From: Gemmataceae bacterium
GTDB taxonomy: Bacteria > Planctomycetota > Planctomycetia > Gemmatales > Gemmataceae
Assembly (NCBI GenBank): GCA_022842245.1
Contig: JALHPZ010000003.1
Coordinates: 214,156 to 278,155 of the forward strand
Length of the DNA stretch: 64,000 bases
Reading direction: 5' to 3'
Position 1 is the first letter of the stretch. Each line of letters starts with the position of its first letter. The position numbers and the translations under genes were made by a program. Under the pieces are notes generated by a model that saw nothing but the letters and a program-made list of their open reading frames with translations, had not been told where the DNA came from and searched no databases. Shown one piece after another: positions 45,489-53,321 of the stretch.

Positions 45489-46112
45489 ATGAAACCGAAA
45501 CTGGAAGGGACGGAGAAGGCGGAGATCCGGATCGTGGCCGGCTCGCTCAAGGGCCGCAAGCTGACCGTGTTCGTCCACGAAGGAATGCGGCCGACGCCGC
45601 AACTCGTGCGCGAGGCGCTCTTCAGCATCCTCGGCAACGCGGTGCCGGGCCGGCTCTTTTTCGACATCTTCGCGGGCACCGGCGTCGTGGGCCTCGAGGC
45701 CGTCAGCCGCGGCGCGGCCGGCGCACGGCTGATTGAAGCCAACGGCAAGCAGGCGGCCGAGATTCAAAAGGCGATCGACCGGTTCGGCGTCGCCGACCGC
45801 GCGCAGGTCCTTAAGGCCGATGGATATCGCTGGGCGGAGCGCTGGGTGCCGCCGGCGAATTCGGGACCGGTGAACCTCTTCCTCAGCCCGCCGTTTCCCG
45901 ACCTCGACCCCGCGAAGATTCCGGCGTTCCTCGAGTTCGTACACACCTTGCTGGCGAAGGCGCCGGAGGAAAGCGTGCTGACGATCCAAGCCGAGGACGG
46001 TTTCCCCGTGGATCGATTGATCGAACCCGAGACGTGGGACGTGCGCAAATACGGCCGGAACATGCTGCTGTTCAAGGTGAAAGAAACGCCGCCGAGCGGT
46101 GTGTCTTCGTAG
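45489..46112 (+). CDS. rsmD: 16S rRNA (guanine-N2)-methyltransferase RsmD-like
   Basis: The 207-residue protein fits the RsmD family, which methylates G966 of 16S rRNA: RIVAGSLKGRKL, MRPTPQLVREALFSIL and the SAM-binding FFDIFAGTGVVGLEA. Motif IV, usually DPPY/DPPF, reads SPPF (in LFLSPPFPDL), so the first residue is Ser and not Asp. This may be tolerated, as related methyltransferases use N/S/DPP, but should be noted. The 3' end (VKETPPSGVSS) is duplicated immediately downstream as part of a repeat. ATG 45489 is supported by the family's short basic N-terminus. Confidence 0.85.
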   Translation: MKPKLEGTEKAEIRIVAGSLKGRKLTVFVHEGMRPTPQLVREALFSILGNAVPGRLFFDIFAGTGVVGLEAVSRGAAGARLIEANGKQAAEIQKAIDRFGVADRAQVLKADGYRWAERWVPPANSGPVNLFLSPPFPDLDPAKIPAFLEFVHTLLAKAPEESVLTIQAEDGFPVDRLIEPETWDVRKYGRNMLLFKVKETPPSGVSS

Positions 46113-46242
46113 GTCGGGCCGAGTCTTCGAGGCCCGACAGGTTTTGCCAAGGTTCTGTTCAAGGTGAAGGAGACGGTGCCGAGCAAGGCTTCCTCGTAGG
46201 TCGTGGCCGAGTCTTCGAGGCCCGACAGGTTTTGCCAAGGTT
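46068..46242 (+). repeat. Tandem 87/88-bp direct repeat including the 3' end of rsmD
   Basis: Copy 1 spans 46068-46154 and holds the last 14 codons and stop of rsmD plus a palindrome and GTTTTGCCAAGGTT. Copy 2 spans 46155-46242, is about 85 percent identical and would encode LFKVKETVPSKASS followed by a stop in the same relative frame, so it is a non-expressed duplicate of the gene end. Confidence 0.9.
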
Positions 46243-46275
46243 CTTGTCGGGCCTCGAAGACTCGGCCCGACCTAC
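46109..46275. repeat. REP-like palindromic element, two direct copies and one inverted
   Basis: The unit GTAGGTCGGGCCGAGTCTTC continues as GAGGCCCGACA and folds into a hairpin with arms GTCGGGCC/GGCCCGAC. Copies lie at 46109-46139 and 46196-46227 (one extra base in the left arm) in direct orientation and at 46245-46275 inverted. Copies 2 and 3 together can form one long cruciform. The cluster sits between the convergent ends of rsmD and the twin ATPase gene and probably serves as a terminator; it resembles bacterial BIME clusters. Confidence 0.8.
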
Positions 46276-47642
46276 AATTCACTCACGCTTCGTCCGGCGT
46301 CCAATCGCAGCGTCTGGTTCACGATGCGCGGGATCTCCGCGGGGCGATGCGTCACGAAGATCAGGGTTTGCTCCGGCGACACGTTGCCATCCAGCCAGTC
46401 GCGGATCGCGTTCGCTGTCGGTTGATCCATTCCCTGGAACGGTTCGTCCAGAATCAACAATTCGGGCTTCTTCACGAGTGCCCGCACGACGAGCGCGAGT
46501 CGCTGCCGGCCGGTGGGGAGCTGGCGGAAGGGCCGGTGCATCCACTCGGCCGCGCCGAACGTGCGGAACAATTCTCCCACCCGCGCGGCCTCGGCTTCGG
46601 TCGGCGGGCGGTACAGCAGTACGTCGTGGAAGCCGGTGGCGGCGGCCTCGAACGCGGTCAGCGGTTCACTGAAGTAGAGGTGGAATTCCGGCGAGACGAA
46701 GCCGATCCGTTTCTTGACGTCCCAGATGGTTTCGCCGTCGCCGCGCTGCCGGCCGAAGAGGCGGACATCGTTGCTGAACGCCTGCGGGTGGTCGCCGCAC
46801 GCGAGCGCAAGGAGCGTGGTCTTGCCCGCGCCGTTCGGGCCGACGATCGCCCAGCGTTCCCCGGCGCGGACCGTCCACGAAATGTCCGAGAGGATCTCGC
46901 GGCCGCCGTGGCGGACGGTGACGTTGTTCAATTCCAGCACCGCGGGCGCGTCGGGCGGGATCGGTCGATGTACCGTCCGCGTTTGCGCGGTTGGCGACGG
47001 GGTTGGTTCCGACTTCGTCAACTCGAAGGCTTGTGCCCCATCGGGCACTTCGTCGGCGAGCGCCGTGAACACGATCGCGGTCCCGCGTTCACTGAGCCTC
47101 CTCATGATGTCGACGAGTTTGGCGCGGCCGGCGGCGTCGAGGCCGACGAACGGGTCGTCGAGCAGCAGGAGCTTCGGGTTGGCGAGCACGGCCCTGGCGA
47201 TCCGAGCGCGGCGAGTCTGGCCGTTCGAGAGCTTAAGGAACGCGAGGTCGAGCTTGTCCGCGAGGCCGAACTCGCCGGCGACGCGGATCGCCTCCGCTTC
47301 CGTCGGTGCGTTCAGGAATTGCCGGAGAACAAAGGGTTCCTCGCTGTCGGCGAATTCGTACCGCTGCTGGTAGTAGTGGCCGGCATAGGAGAACGCGCGG
47401 GACTGTTCGCGAAAGGCGACGAACGCGATCGCCGCGACGGGGATGGTGCGGTCGACGGTGCCCGCGTCGGCGCGCAGCGTGCCGGCGAAGAGTTCGAGCA
47501 GCGTGGTCTTGCCCGAACCGGACGCGCCGACGAGCGCCCAGACTTCGCCGGGCCGGATCGACCAATCGAGGTTCGCGAGCAGGCAATCCCCACGCGAGAT
47601 GGAGATGCCGCGGAGCGCGACGAGCGGATTCGGCTGGTTCAT
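46272..47642 (-). CDS. ModF-like protein with two fused ABC ATPase domains
   Basis: The 456-residue soluble protein has two ABC domains: Walker A GASGSGKTT and GPNGAGKTT, Walker B LLLLDDPFVGLD and LLILDEPFQGMD. The signature sequences are degenerate (LSNGQTRRARIARA and LPTGRQRLALVVRA), as in E. coli ModF, and Walker B of the first domain has Asp where the catalytic Glu normally sits. ModF/PhrA-type proteins are not classical transporters; their role is unclear. ATG 47642 is chosen since the ABC fold begins there. The stop TAG lies at the outer edge of the inverted REP-like copy. It diverges from the CysA-like gene. Confidence 0.85.
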   Translation of the reverse strand: MNQPNPLVALRGISISRGDCLLANLDWSIRPGEVWALVGASGSGKTTLLELFAGTLRADAGTVDRTIPVAAIAFVAFREQSRAFSYAGHYYQQRYEFADSEEPFVLRQFLNAPTEAEAIRVAGEFGLADKLDLAFLKLSNGQTRRARIARAVLANPKLLLLDDPFVGLDAAGRAKLVDIMRRLSERGTAIVFTALADEVPDGAQAFELTKSEPTPSPTAQTRTVHRPIPPDAPAVLELNNVTVRHGGREILSDISWTVRAGERWAIVGPNGAGKTTLLALACGDHPQAFSNDVRLFGRQRGDGETIWDVKKRIGFVSPEFHLYFSEPLTAFEAAATGFHDVLLYRPPTEAEAARVGELFRTFGAAEWMHRPFRQLPTGRQRLALVVRALVKKPELLILDEPFQGMDQPTANAIRDWLDGNVSPEQTLIFVTHRPAEIPRIVNQTLRLDAGRSVSEL

Positions 47643-47675
47643 CGGGCGGCGACTCGCTACGGTTCCGGCGGCATC

Positions 47676-47699
47676 CCGTACAACAGTCCTGTTGTACGG
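47676..47699. promoter_or_regulatory. 10-bp inverted repeat between divergent ATPase genes
   Basis: CCGTACAACA (47676-47685) and TGTTGTACGG (47690-47699) are perfect inverted repeats around a 4-nt spacer. The site lies 34 bp upstream of the ModF-like start and 38 bp upstream of the CysA-like start, a good position for an operator controlling both. It could instead form a hairpin in the leader RNA. No regulator gene is adjacent. Confidence 0.5.
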
Positions 47700-47737
47700 A
47701 CTCGAAAACACGACTGGATTCGTAGGGTTTTCCCGCG

Positions 47738-48817
47738 ATGAGCATTCTGGCGCAGAACATTTCCAAGAGCTTCGGCAGTACGAAAGTACTCGACGACGTG
47801 ACGGTGGAGGCACCGTCCGGCTCGCTCGTCGCGCTGCTCGGTCCGTCCGGATCGGGCAAGACGACGCTCCTGCGCATCGTCGCCGGGCTAGAGACGCCCG
47901 ACGCCGGCACGGTGCAATTCGAGCAGGACGACATCACCAACCGGTCGCCGCGCGACCGGAATATGGGTTTTGTCTTCCAGCACTACGCACTGTTCAAGCA
48001 CATGACGGTGTTCGAGAACGTCGCGTTCGGGCTGCGCGTGCGGAAGTGGAGCGAGGCGAAGATCCGCGACCGGGTGCGCGAGCTCCTGCACCTCGTGCGG
48101 CTGGACGAAATGGCCGAGCGGTTCCCGTCGCAGCTCTCCGGCGGGCAGAAGCAGCGCATCGCGCTGGTGCGGGCGCTCGCGCCGGAGCCGAAGGTAATTT
48201 TATTGGACGAGCCGTTCGGCGCGCTGGACGCGAAGGTCCGCGAGGAGCTGCGCACCTGGCTGCGGAAGTTCCACGACCAGTTCCACGTCACGAGCCTGTT
48301 CGTGACGCACGATCAATCCGAGGCGCTGGACGTGGCGGACAAGATCGTGCTGATGAACAAGGGGCGGATCGAGCAGGCGGGCACGCCGGAGGAGGTGTTC
48401 GATCATCCGGCGAACGAATTCGTCATGGACTTCCTCGGGAACGTGAACGTCATCACGGCGCGGCTGGAGGGGGGGCGCGTGCTGCTGGGCCACGTGGAGA
48501 TGCCGGTGGCGCAGGGGCGCGTCGGCCGGAGCGCGTCCGGCGAGGCGACGGTGTTCGTGCGGCCGCACGAGCTGGACCTGTCGCGCCGGGCGGAGGTCGG
48601 CAAGTCGCTGCAATCGAAGGTGGTCCACATCAACGCGGCCGGTTCGGTGGTGAAAGTGCGGGTCGAGGCGGAGGATTTCGGCCTGATGTTGAACATCGAC
48701 GTGACGCCGGACCGGCACCGGGAACTGAACCTGCGCGTGGGCGAGCCGGTGTTCGTGACGCCGAAGACGGCGAAGTTCTTCGGGGCGCCGCCGACCGATC
48801 AGGACTACGCGATCTGA
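47738..48817 (+). CDS. CysA-like sulfate/thiosulfate-type ABC importer ATPase
   Basis: The 359-residue protein matches the CysA branch: [13 protein letters not shown] start, Walker [30 protein letters not shown], signature [11 protein letters not shown], Walker [13 protein letters not shown] and a C-terminal TOBE-like regulatory domain ([13 protein letters not shown] to [11 protein letters not shown]). CysA powers sulfate and thiosulfate uptake with CysT/CysW and a binding protein, none of which are in this window, so it is an orphan here. Molybdate or other anion specificity is possible. A sulfate link with the sulfatases is attractive but unproven. ATG 47738 is the family start. Confidence 0.85.
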   Translation: MSILAQNISKSFGSTKVLDDVTVEAPSGSLVALLGPSGSGKTTLLRIVAGLETPDAGTVQFEQDDITNRSPRDRNMGFVFQHYALFKHMTVFENVAFGLRVRKWSEAKIRDRVRELLHLVRLDEMAERFPSQLSGGQKQRIALVRALAPEPKVILLDEPFGALDAKVREELRTWLRKFHDQFHVTSLFVTHDQSEALDVADKIVLMNKGRIEQAGTPEEVFDHPANEFVMDFLGNVNVITARLEGGRVLLGHVEMPVAQGRVGRSASGEATVFVRPHELDLSRRAEVGKSLQSKVVHINAAGSVVKVRVEAEDFGLMLNIDVTPDRHRELNLRVGEPVFVTPKTAKFFGAPPTDQDYAI

Positions 48818-48899
48818 AAATCGCCGGTGCCGGATGGCCGAAAATCCCGCGGGCACTACAAATACAGTTCGATTTCGGATACCAGACCTTGGGGAAGAC

Positions 48900-49142
48900 A
48901 TGGCCGACCGAATGTCCACCGCGAGCCGCATGGACCGCGCCCGCGACAATGCCGCCATCTCGCGCGCCGTCAACGGCGCGCTGAAGCGCAAGGAACGCGC
49001 TAGCCGCGACAAGCGGATGATCGAACTGGTGAAGAAGGGTTCGCTGCCGTACATCCCGTCCGTCATGAGCTGGCTGAGCGTGAAGCTGAACAAGCCCGCC
49101 CGCCTCATCACGGCCGACGACGTGAAGAAAGTCGCCGGCTGA
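48900..49142 (+). CDS. Small basic protein of unknown function
   Basis: The 80-residue protein is rich in Arg/Lys in its first half (MDRARDNAAISRAVNGALKRKERASRDKRM) and ends with SVMSWLSVKLNKPARLITADDVKKVAG. It superficially recalls a ribosomal protein but lacks the bS20 or other recognisable motifs, so no name is given. ATG 48900 has GGGGA about 4 nt upstream; a longer in-frame start at 48834 would add 22 residues. It lies 82 bp after the CysA-like gene and just before a strong terminator hairpin. Confidence 0.6.
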   Translation: MADRMSTASRMDRARDNAAISRAVNGALKRKERASRDKRMIELVKKGSLPYIPSVMSWLSVKLNKPARLITADDVKKVAG

Positions 49143-49150
49143 GCAAACGG

Positions 49151-49213
49151 GCGTTGAAAAGGGGTCGGGTGTCGTTTCCGCCGCGGAAACGACTCCCGAC
49201 CCCTTTTCAACGC
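49151..49213. terminator. Long bidirectional terminator hairpin
   Basis: Arms 49151-49169 and 49195-49213 (19 bp) pair perfectly; after a single T/T mismatch, 49171-49181 pairs with 49183-49193. The stem therefore approaches 31 bp. AAAA and TTTT runs at the base allow termination in both directions. It separates the small basic gene from the convergent M20 amidohydrolase gene. Confidence 0.85.
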
Positions 49214-49215
49214 AC

Positions 49216-50565
49216 TCACTTCTTCATCAGATTCAACACCGCCATCGTCATCGTCCGCACGCCGGTGCGAACGCTCGGTTCGGGTGCCGGTGCGTAGCTG
49301 TCCGAGTGCATCGACGGCAGCGGCTTGCCCTCCGGCCGTTCCGATTCGTTGAAGCGGTCGTCGGGTACGGTGCCGAGGAACCACATGAAGATCGGCACGC
49401 CGCCCTTGCCGAAGCGGCCGAAGTCCTCGCCGCCCATGATCGGCGGGCGCTCGATCGCGTTCGTCGTCCCCAAAACCTCGCGGAACACGGCGACAGTCTT
49501 CTTCGCCAGCGGCACGTCGTTGATCGTCGACGGCGTGTACTCGTCGAGGTTCACCTTCACCGTCGGCGCGGGCGCCCGCGCTCCCTCGGCGGCCGACTTG
49601 CAGATCCGGTCGATCGCCTTCAATACCTGATCGCGCACGGTGTCCTTCGTGCTGCGCACCGTCAGTTGCAGCTTCACTTCGTTCGGGATGATGTTGTGCT
49701 TCGTCCCGCCGTGGATGGAGCCGACGGTCACGACGGCGGGGTCGGTCGGGTTCACCTCGCGGCTGACGATGGTTTGCAAGTCGAGAATGATCCGTGCGGA
49801 CAGGACGATTGGATCGACGGTGGTGTGCGGGGCGGCGCCGTGGCCGCCCTTGCCGCGGACGGTCACGTCGACGGTATCGACGTTGGCGAGCGCGAGGCCT
49901 TCGCTGTAGCGGATGGTGCCGATCTTGGCGTGCGAGTCGGCGTGGAGCGCCAGGCAGTAATCGGGTTTCGGGAAACGCTGGAACAGGCCGTCGTCGAGCA
50001 TCGCCTTGGCACCGACGCCGATCTCCTCGGCCGGCTGGCCGATGAAGACAAGCGTGCCGGACCAGCGGTCCTTCAACCCGACGAGGACGCGGGCGGCGCC
50101 GACCCAACTGGTCATGTGCACGTCGTGGCCGCACGCGTGCATGACGCCGACCTCGGTGCCGTCGCGGTTGAGCGTGCGGACCTTCGAGGCGTAGCCGACG
50201 CCGGTCTGTTCGGTGACGGGCAGGGCGTCGAGGTCGGTGCGGACGAGCACGGTCGGGCCGGGGCCGTTCTTGAACACGCCGACGACGCCGGTGCCGCCGA
50301 CCTTCTCCGTGACGGTGAAGCCGAGCGCGCGGAGTTCCTCCGCCATCCGCGCCGCGGTCTTCACCTCCTTGAGCGACAACTCCGGATTCGCATGGAGGTG
50401 GTAGTAAAGGTCGAGCAGGCTTTTCATCTCGCCGTCGAGTTTGGCGTCGACGGCCGCCAAGGCGGGCTTGATCCAACTCGCATCCGCCGCCTTCGCGGGC
50501 GGTTCGGCCGCGCCGGGGTGCGGCGCCATCGCGAAAAGCGGCAGCAGAAACAATACGCGGTACAT
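49216..50565 (-). CDS. Exported M20 family amidohydrolase/peptidase
   Basis: The 449-residue enzyme has a signal peptide (YRVLFLLPLFAMAPHPGAAE) and the M20D amidohydrolase pattern: LHANPELSLKE, RTDLDALPV, MHACGHDVHM (metal ligands), GQPAEEIGVGAK with the catalytic Glu, ALHAD and PIMGGEDFGRF. Relatives hydrolyse N-acyl amino acids such as hippurate or indole-acetyl conjugates using two metal ions. The substrate is unknown. ATG 50565 is preferred because GAGGAA lies about 6 nt upstream and the signal peptide begins there. Confidence 0.9.
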   Translation of the reverse strand: MYRVLFLLPLFAMAPHPGAAEPPAKAADASWIKPALAAVDAKLDGEMKSLLDLYYHLHANPELSLKEVKTAARMAEELRALGFTVTEKVGGTGVVGVFKNGPGPTVLVRTDLDALPVTEQTGVGYASKVRTLNRDGTEVGVMHACGHDVHMTSWVGAARVLVGLKDRWSGTLVFIGQPAEEIGVGAKAMLDDGLFQRFPKPDYCLALHADSHAKIGTIRYSEGLALANVDTVDVTVRGKGGHGAAPHTTVDPIVLSARIILDLQTIVSREVNPTDPAVVTVGSIHGGTKHNIIPNEVKLQLTVRSTKDTVRDQVLKAIDRICKSAAEGARAPAPTVKVNLDEYTPSTINDVPLAKKTVAVFREVLGTTNAIERPPIMGGEDFGRFGKGGVPIFMWFLGTVPDDRFNESERPEGKPLPSMHSDSYAPAPEPSVRTGVRTMTMAVLNLMKK

Positions 50566-50745
50566 CTCGGTTCCTCGGTGGGAACCCCAACGATAACGCA
50601 TCGCGATGGAGAAGGAAAGCAGCTTGTCGCGCGAGCGACCCCCGCGGCGTGGGAGACCTCCTCGATCCGAGTCGGGCTATGCGCTTCGGTCGGTTCCGGT
50701 TTAGCATTCCGGGTCGATCATCCGGGAACCCCCAAGGAGAAACCC

Positions 50746-51399
50746 ATGACCCGAATGTTCCTCGCCGTCCTGATTCTGGCGCTCGCGGCCGCGCCGCTGC
50801 CGGCGCTTCCGCCGACGAACGTGCAGACCTTGGAGGATGCCACGGAGGTCCTGGATGAACTGGCCAAGATCCCGCTCAAGAGCATCCCGCCGAAACTGCT
50901 TGCCGAGGCCAACGGCATCGCGATCATCCCGCGCGTGGTGAAGGTGGGGTTCGTGCTGGCGGGGCGGGGCGGTCGCGGCCTCGTGATGGCGCGCGAGAAG
51001 GACGGAACCTGGGGCGATCCGGTCTTCGTGAATTTCGGGGCGGCCAGCATCGGCTTCCAGGCCGGCGTCGAATCGACCGACGTCGTACTTGTATTTCGCC
51101 AACGGAAGAGTTTGGACCGATTACTGGACGGCAAGGGAAAGATCACCCTCGGCGCGGATGTCGCCGTGGCCGCGGGGCCGGTGGGGCGCGTGGCGGCCGC
51201 GGCGACCGATGCCAGGCTCGAAGCGGAGATCCTGTCGTATTCGCGCAGTCGCGGATTGTTCGCGGGAGTGTCGTTCGATGGCGCGGTGATCCGCCCCGAC
51301 GCGGCCGGAAACGAGCGTTATCGGTCGGATGCACAGGCCGTCAAGGCTGCGGCGGCCTTGAAAAACAAGCTAGTCGAAATGGCCAAGGAGACGCCGTGA
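50746..51399 (+). CDS. Exported SYLF/Ysc84-domain lipid-binding protein
   Basis: The 217-residue protein has a signal peptide (MTRMFLAVLILALAAAPLPAL) and a SYLF domain: IPPKLLAEANGIAIIPRVVKVGFVLAGRGG, VFVNFGAASIGFQAGVESTDVV and VAVAAGPVGRVAAAATDA, with SRSRGLFAGVSFDGAVI near the end. SYLF proteins bind phosphoinositides in eukaryotes and probably membrane lipids in bacteria. AAGGAG at 50734-50739 sits 6 nt before ATG 50746, which fixes the start even though the frame is open for over 1.4 kb upstream. A terminator follows. Confidence 0.9.
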   Translation: MTRMFLAVLILALAAAPLPALPPTNVQTLEDATEVLDELAKIPLKSIPPKLLAEANGIAIIPRVVKVGFVLAGRGGRGLVMAREKDGTWGDPVFVNFGAASIGFQAGVESTDVVLVFRQRKSLDRLLDGKGKITLGADVAVAAGPVGRVAAAATDARLEAEILSYSRSRGLFAGVSFDGAVIRPDAAGNERYRSDAQAVKAAAALKNKLVEMAKETP

Positions 51400-51450
51400 G
51401 CAAAAAGGGGACGCAGCTCGTTTTCAAAACGAGCTGCGTCCCCTTTTTGC
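51400..51450. terminator. Perfect 25-bp bidirectional terminator hairpin
   Basis: Arms 51400-51424 and 51426-51450 are perfect 25-bp inverted repeats with a single central base, so the effective loop is a few unpaired A/T. The A-tract at the left base and T-tract at the right base make it a good terminator for both the SYLF gene and the convergent znuC-like gene. The left arm begins within 1 bp of the SYLF stop. Confidence 0.88.
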
Positions 51451-51455
51451 GTTTG

Positions 51456-52226
51456 TCAGGCCGAAAGACCGGGCAGAGCCGTCGGGCCGAAGGTCTGCGC
51501 GATCGCCTCGGGTGTGAGCACCTCGGCGGGTGCGCCTTCGGCGATGATCCGGCCGCCCCGCAGGCAGAGGACGTGGTGGGCGAACTGGTTCAGCGTGTTC
51601 AAGTCGTGCGAGACGAGCACGATGGTGGTGCCGGATTCGTCGTTGATTTCGGCGAGCAGGTTGTTGAACCCCTGCTGGTCCTTGAAGTCGATACCGGAGG
51701 ACGGTTCGTCGAGCAGCAGCAGTTCGGGTTTCGGTTCGAGGGCGAGGGCGAGCATGACGCGCTGGAGTTGACCGCCGGAGAGGCCGTCGATCGGGACATC
51801 GAGCAGTGAGGGCGGAACGCCGACGCGTTCGAGGGCGGGCTGGAGCTTGCGGACGGCGCGGCGGGAGACGCCGAAGAAGATCGGCCAGCGCTGCTGGGCC
51901 AGACCGATGAGGTCCCGCACGGTGATGGGTAGGGAAGACTCGATGCTCAGCCGTTGCGGGACGTAGCCGACATGATCGGGCCGCGGGCGGGAATGGTCCT
52001 CGCCGCAGGCGAACTTGATCGAGCCGGTGTAGGCGAACTCGCCGACGAGGGTGCGGAGTAGGGTGGACTTGCCGCAGCCGTTGAGGCCGACGATTGCGGT
52101 GATCTTCCCGCGTGCGATATCGCAGGAAAGATCGGACAGGATGGGGCGACCGCCGCGGAGCACGCGCAGGCCGCGGATGCTGACCATCGGCGGGCCGGTA
52201 TCGCGAACGGCGAGGGAGATCGGCAT
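51456..52226 (-). CDS. Zinc/manganese-type ABC transporter ATPase (ZnuC-like)
   Basis: The 256-residue ATPase has Walker A GLNGCGKST, a Q-loop in HVGYVPQRLSIESSLPITV, signature LSGGQLQRVMLAL, Walker B LLLLDEPSSGID and HDLNTL. The VGYVPQR...DLP/SLPITV type pattern is characteristic of metal-ion (zinc/manganese) importers. The ATG at 52226 shares one base with the stop of the binding-protein gene (TAATG), so the two are translationally coupled. No membrane permease gene (znuB) follows; the next feature is a terminator. Confidence 0.88.
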   Translation of the reverse strand: MPISLAVRDTGPPMVSIRGLRVLRGGRPILSDLSCDIARGKITAIVGLNGCGKSTLLRTLVGEFAYTGSIKFACGEDHSRPRPDHVGYVPQRLSIESSLPITVRDLIGLAQQRWPIFFGVSRRAVRKLQPALERVGVPPSLLDVPIDGLSGGQLQRVMLALALEPKPELLLLDEPSSGIDFKDQQGFNNLLAEINDESGTTIVLVSHDLNTLNQFAHHVLCLRGGRIIAEGAPAEVLTPEAIAQTFGPTALPGLSA

Positions 52227-53215
52227 TACTTCAGCGCCTTGGCGAGGGTCTCGAGGTTCGCCCGCATTTTCGTTTCGTACCAGTTGGCGTTGAATTCGCT
52301 TTCGACGGCGGTTTCCAGCGGATCGATGACGATGGTGCGGACGTCGGCAAGCCCCTTGGATTTCAACGCATCCGCGACGGCCTTCGCCGACGTGCCCGAA
52401 CCGTATTGCGGCTCGATGGCGATGACGCGGATCCCCTTCTTCTCGCATCGTTCCAGTAATTGCTTCAGTTCCTTGGGCGTCGGTTCCTGACCCGGATTCG
52501 TCTGGATCACTTCCGGCAGGCGAAGGCCGAAGTTTTTGGCGAAGTAGTTCAACGATTCGTGGAAGCTGATGAACTGCCGTTCGGTCTTGTCCTTCAGCAT
52601 CGCGATCCCGTCGGCCTTGAGCTTGAGGAGTTTCGAGTTGTAGGCCTCCGCACGCTTCGCGTAGCCCTCCGCGTGGGCCGGATCGCGACGCGCCAGCTCA
52701 TCCCGGATGGCTTCGACCATTTTCACGGCCTGATCGAGACCCATCCAGACGTGCGGGTCGTGGTCGCCATGGTCGTGGTCGTGCTCTTCGGCACCCTCTT
52801 CCTCCTTGCAGCAGGCGCAGCTGCCTTCGATGAGCAGGGTTTCGGGGAGGAGCTTGCCGAGCGCGACGACCGGGACCTTCTTCGACAGGCTGCGTTGGAT
52901 GGTTTTGACGTTGCGGTCTTCGAGGCCGAGGCCGTTGATGAAAACGACGTCGGCGCCGGCGAACATTTTCACGTGGGCCGGGTTATCCTTGATGTGGTGC
53001 GGCCCCTGATCGCCGAAGACGACGCGGACCGTGGCATCGTCGCCGGCGACGTTGGCGGCGAAGCACTGGATCGGAGCGAACGAGGCGAGGACCTTCGGGC
53101 CGGGCCGCGTGGTTTCCCAGGTCGCGGCTTGTTCCGCCGGCGTACACCCGGCGAGCGTGGCCACGCCGAGTGCGGAAAGACCGGAAAGGGAACGGAGGAA
53201 GATGCGACGGTTCAT
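52226..53215 (-). CDS. Metal-binding lipoprotein of a zinc/manganese ABC transporter (ZnuA-like)
   Basis: The 329-residue protein has a lipoprotein signal (RRIFLRSLSGLSALGVATLAGC) and the ZnuA/TroA fold: ASFAPIQCFAANVAGDD, FINGLGLEDR, HDPHVWMGLDQAVKM, FISFHESLNYFAKNFGL and VIAIEPQYGSGT. A His/acid-rich loop (EEHDHDHGDHDPH) is typical of zinc-specific members and is preceded by an unusual CACC cluster, which could add a metal site. ATG 53215 begins MNRRIF, and the upstream frame is low quality. It is coupled to the ZnuC-like gene. The permease subunit is not present nearby. Confidence 0.9.
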   Translation of the reverse strand: MNRRIFLRSLSGLSALGVATLAGCTPAEQAATWETTRPGPKVLASFAPIQCFAANVAGDDATVRVVFGDQGPHHIKDNPAHVKMFAGADVVFINGLGLEDRNVKTIQRSLSKKVPVVALGKLLPETLLIEGSCACCKEEEGAEEHDHDHGDHDPHVWMGLDQAVKMVEAIRDELARRDPAHAEGYAKRAEAYNSKLLKLKADGIAMLKDKTERQFISFHESLNYFAKNFGLRLPEVIQTNPGQEPTPKELKQLLERCEKKGIRVIAIEPQYGSGTSAKAVADALKSKGLADVRTIVIDPLETAVESEFNANWYETKMRANLETLAKALK

Positions 53216-53321
53216 GGGGCCGCCCCGACTCGAAGGATAACGAGGTAATACCGCATTCAGTTTACGCGGTCTCCGTTCCGCGAACAACGGTATTGGGCGA
53301 TTTTCCGGCGGATCGTCCGGC

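Noticed and set aside
48900..49142. Ribosomal protein bS20
   Set aside because: Small and basic, but the bS20 sequence motifs are missing, so it is listed as unknown.
49306..50745. 480-codon extension upstream of the SYLF protein
   Set aside because: It runs antisense through the M20 gene; AAGGAG and a signal peptide fix the start at 50746.
53216..53321. Zur-type operator upstream of the ZnuA-like gene
   Set aside because: Only a 7-bp inverted repeat (AATACCG/CGGTATT) with a 34-bp gap was found; spacing and sequence do not resemble a Zur box.
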